Below the pieces are notes generated by a model. The model saw only the letters and a program-made list of their open reading frames with translations, ran no database searches and was not told where the DNA came from. A DNA stretch of 64,000 bases. Origin: Colletes latitarsis. Its lineage: Eukaryota > Arthropoda > Insecta > Hymenoptera > Colletidae. The stretch spans positions 28,538,001 through 28,602,000 of the forward strand of contig NC_135136.1 in the NCBI RefSeq assembly GCF_051014445.1, in the 5' to 3' direction. Below are positions 60,690 to 64,000 of the stretch, piece by piece. A program made the translations under genes and the position numbers. Position 1 is the first letter of the stretch, and each line of letters opens with the position of its first letter.

Positions 60690-61330
60690 GCATAATTGAA
60701 CCATCGATAAAAGCGGCAAAGCTTCCCCTTTAAAATGATTTTTGTTTCATATCGATTCGACTTTCCGTTGTGAAAATATCGTAGTTTAAATGAAGGGATA
60801 ATTTTTTAAATTTTACTACAATTTCTCTGTCCGTCTTACAATAGTCTATTAACGCGTATTGAAAATACTAAAACTTTAGACGTGTGCAGTTCCGAGGTTA
60901 TTAGTGTTTTCTCCATAATCGAGCCATCGTTAGAAGTGCCAAAACGTCCCCTTTAAAATGATTTTTGTTTCATGTCGAACCGACCTTCCATTTTGAAAAT
61001 ATCGTAGTTTAAATGAAGGGGTCATTTTTTTAATTCCAGTATCTTTGTCTTCGTCTTACGCGTTGGAGCTTTCTCTCTCGCACGTGCATCGTGCAACCCC
61101 AATTTACTATTTACTACGCGTGCGTACGTAACGACCTTGTCAAGGCCGTTGTATTTCCAAGAAGTTCATTGACCTCACGATGTCAACAATAGAAAGTAAA
61201 CAAACGTTTCGAATCCTTATATCTCCGGAACTAATTATGGTATCGATTTGAATGAACACTCATTTTAAAAGGCACTCTATCCTCTATCTAATAAACGTAC
61301 CAACTATTATAATTTATGTTATCTTCTATG
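60690..61330 (+). repeat. dimeric repeat, locus 2
   Basis: Same family as 56,540-57,180, with a period of about 233 bp. The marker AGCGGCAAAG is at 60702 and its variant AGTGCCAAAA at 60935. It also shares ATATCTCCGGAACTAAT and TATCTTCTATGTTTATTTT with locus 1. No TTAA tips were recognised, so it is a truncated copy. Confidence 0.75.
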
Positions 61331-61965
61331 TTTATTTTGAAATATATTTAGTAAATGATTTCCAGTTAGATTTTATTTAATTTCAAAGGTAATTTTTGTG
61401 GCGTTGCTTCGTTGCGGGTAGAATGCGGAGAATTCGTATTTATTCAAATTTATACGAGAGTCGTATTCATTTTGTTATTCAAATTCTAATTTTTATTTAA
61501 CGTTTGACGCAGAAAGTGTTGCTTCTGTTTTATATATTATGTTAAGTTTAGACTCTACGCAATGTTATCGGCTGAACTGGCCAACAAATCATAATATGGA
61601 AAGTTTAATAAAACAATATTTATCCGTTTATTACAAAATTCGGCATGCGCTTATGGGATGAATATTATGTTTCTCTATCGATTTTGTAATTGGGCATGAC
61701 TAATCCGCTGATATTAAAAAAAAGCTACTTCGTAAATGGGTGTACCACAATGAAATAAACAACATTTGATAAAAATGGAAGAATTCATAAGAAACAAGTT
61801 CTTTTTATTCATAGTGAATCACCATTATAATATACGAATACAAGTGGGAGTACTATTTAACTTTGAATAATTTCTAGTATACATGTAGAACGATAAGAGC
61901 CTAGTACCGTTCGTCAAAGCGGGTTTTTGTATTAGAGAAATTTCTCTGAAAACTGACTTTAAATA
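61331..61965. other. no supported gene
   Basis: AT-rich, no features seen. Confidence 0.45.
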
Positions 61966-62491
61966 CAGATAGTCCTCCTACAACATAGCATCCTATAACA
62001 CGGTTTCGCTATAACACGATTCATAAATTGCGAGAACCCTCCTACAACACTCCATCTTATAACATGGTTTCGCTTTAACACGATAAGAAAATTGCGAAAA
62101 CCTTTGTACAACACTGTACTCCTACAGTACTGGATAACATGATTTTTGCTTAACATATTTAAAAACTAAATTACTTTAAAATAATAACGCGAAAAAATAA
62201 TGAACTATAGTGGCTTTACATGAAAATATATAAACAAATTATAATTTAGTAAATTAAGATTGCTTTAAATTAAAATAATATTTTTTGTATTTTTTTGTTT
62301 TGTGTTATACATACATTTATATTTTTCATGAAAATTAAGTTGCTTATGTAGAAAAAAAAAATATTTGTTTTTAATAAGTTTTCGGAACGTAACCCTCCTT
62401 TTTGTACTGACTTTGGGTCTCATATAACATAGTTTCACACAACACGGCATTTTCTAAGAACCTATCTACCGTGTTATAGGAGGGTTACCTG
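61966..62491. mobile_element. TA-flanked MITE with CAGGTAACCCTCCTATAACA-type tips
   Basis: The left tip CAGATAGTCCTCCTACAACA pairs with the reverse complement of the right tip (about 16 of 20). TA is on both sides (61964-61965, 62492-62493). Inside are imperfect tandem units of about 65 bp with TATAACACGG and TTTCGCT-TAACACGAT. No coding frame. Confidence 0.75.
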
Positions 62492-63560
62492 TATTCACAG
62501 AGTATACGTACAAAAGAGTGCAACTAGGAGCAACATAAGTAGAAATAGTAAATAATGGACAAACGCGGATCTTAAGCCTAACCAAAAAATTCCAAATGGC
62601 TGTAAATTTTTTCACAGCCAATATACATAAAGATGTTTATTAAATTCAAGGTCCGCGTGTCCCTCGATCTTTTAGTTTAAGGCGTCGTAAACACTGGATT
62701 GACACGAAACGCGCACCATGTTACGAGGTCGATCGACGTTGTCTCGCTGGCTATCGATCGATCTATTTCGACGAAAAGTTCAAACCGATCTCGTAATAAC
62801 CAACTCGATCACTATAATCGCGTTAACACTCGGGGCACGGTGTGCTCCTTTCGAAAGTTTCACGGCCGTTCGATACGAGTAATAACGATAATCGTGTCGC
62901 ATCGCGTTTCTGGAACGTTTTCCGCGTCGCGGGAACGCGATGAAAATTTCAATGTAAAATAGCCGCGATTACAGATACGGATCTCGTGGGGCCCCGCGTT
63001 CGTCGTCTTTATCGCCATGAGTAGATCTCGGGGCGACTCTGGCGGCCGATCGTCGTCCAATCGTATCGAGGAATCATTATGAATACAGTCGAGACGCGTT
63101 CTAGCCGCGCGGTATTATTAACTGTAATTTCCGTGCGTCGGCCGTGCCGAGCGGCTTCGCTTAATTAGCCTCTGCTTCGGACACTTTCCACTTCCCCCTC
63201 CCCCTTCCCGTGTTCTCTTTCTGTCTCTCGTTCTGAACGTCTCGTTAGAGCCATTAACTAGAACCCGCGGTTCCAGTTGAGACCTATGATCTTCGGTATC
63301 TAATGGACCACGGAGTCGTCAGAACTTAGAACGCCCTGACAGCGCTCGTCCGACTCTTTGACCCGTGGCTGGCTCTTCCTTGTTCATCGGCCCTCCTTCC
63401 AGTCGTACGAACATCGTACGCGAGCGGGGAATCGTAATAAGGCGCATACGTCGAACAGAGCCAGAATCCGAACAACTAGTGCGACAGAAGCATCATACAG
63501 AGTGAATCTCGTAACATGACGATTTCAAATCACTCATAAATTATTTGTTGTACAAAAAAG
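62492..63560. other. no supported gene
   Basis: Mostly GC-rich (62,640-63,480), with short overlapping frames and a CT-rich tract at about 63,185-63,230. It could hold KLF regulatory or untranslated sequence, but no exon can be supported. Confidence 0.4.
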
Positions 63561-64000
63561 TGTTTCAGATAAAAGTTGCATGGTTTTTAGGGGGGCACGT
63601 AGTGCTGTAATCGGTTTTATGTTATTTTGCTTTTTTATCAAGATATGAAGGACACTTTTAATTTTTTAAATGGCATCGTTAATACGAGGAATAAGTTCTT
63701 AGAAAATCCAAGACCTGGCACTAGTAGCATCGAAAATGGTTTGTTTTTAGTAAGCATCATGACTCTCTAGACAGCTGTCAAAGTCTCGGTTATATCCACT
63801 ACATGGTTTCATTTTTATTGTCGATTGAGGCAAGAAACTTCCTCTTCCATCAAGATCATCAAGACTTCCAAAATCATAAAATTAAAGGTCAAATTATTAC
63901 AACATCCACCGTATTCACTAGATTTGGCCTCCAGTGACTTTTTTATTTCCAAACTTTAAAAACTGGCTCGGCGGACAACGGTTCACGTCGAACGAGGAGG
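63561..64000 (+). pseudogene. mariner transposase relic, cut by the window edge
   Basis: Traces in several frames follow the mariner order: FFKWH, then ENPRPGTSS (end of the helix-turn-helix region). FLFHQD carries the second catalytic Asp, and IKTSKIIKLKVKLLQHPPYS with ASSDFF carries the third. After a frameshift the relic reads NWLGGQRFTSNEE. A large internal deletion removes the first catalytic region. It continues beyond the window. Confidence 0.7.

Noticed and set aside
55600..64000. Upstream (first) KLF exon
   Set aside because: I looked on the minus strand for donors leaving one base of a split codon and for typical KLF N-terminal motifs, and found nothing convincing. The exon probably lies beyond the window.
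1..64000. tRNA, rRNA or CRISPR arrays
   Set aside because: No tRNA-like T-arm with a matching A box, no rRNA-like sequence, and none of the tandem repeats has the short-repeat/unique-spacer form of a CRISPR.

Overview
This window is animal nuclear DNA, almost certainly an insect and probably a hymenopteran. The evidence is arthropod-type pacifastin-like inhibitor genes, Tc1/mariner and jockey-type transposons, AT-rich introns broken by GC-rich islands, and a short interstitial array of an 11-bp TTAGG-derived telomere-like motif. There are no operons, tRNA genes, rRNA genes or CRISPR arrays.

The backbone is one very large minus-strand gene for a Krueppel-like C2H2 zinc-finger transcription factor (KLF). 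Three coding exons are visible and splice in perfect phase: 55254-55581 (Arg/Glu/Asp-rich linker region), 33579-33790 (zinc finger 1) and 6029-6201 (zinc fingers 2 and 3 and the stop). The introns are about 21.5 kb and 27.4 kb. The translation start must lie beyond the right edge, because the first visible exon begins inside a codon. Everything between 6.2 and 55.3 kb is therefore KLF intron.

Inside those introns, on the opposite strand, sits a small dispersed family of secreted one-domain pacifastin-like protease inhibitors. Two copies are intact (39445-39786 and 52956-53334). Each has a signal-peptide exon, a phase-1 intron, a six-cysteine domain exon, a TATA box and a poly(A) signal. Two copies are decayed (about 29.1 kb and 51.6 kb). 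The 29.1 kb relic and the 39.4 kb gene share about 1 kb of flanking duplication, and a further upstream segment is repeated at 41.3 kb.

The rest is largely transposable elements. They include a nearly intact DD41D-type Tc1/mariner element with 312-bp inverted repeats (11.5-13.3 kb), a deleted DD34D mariner (42.2-43.1 kb) and another mariner relic at the right edge. There is a 5'-truncated jockey-like LINE (20.6-21.6 kb), a LINE 3' end (44.5-44.8 kb), a LINE ORF1-like relic (16.1-17.3 kb) and a solo LTR (9204-9866). Eight copies of one modular TA-flanked MITE family and several TTAA- and TA-flanked MITEs complete the set. Several insertions can be proved from paralogous empty sites in the same window. 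The 1-6 kb and 57.6-63.6 kb flanks, and the GC-rich islands at about 10.0-11.1, 30.5-31.4, 35.0-35.9 and 43.8-44.4 kb, show no gene I can support. The islands are candidates for regulatory DNA of the KLF gene.
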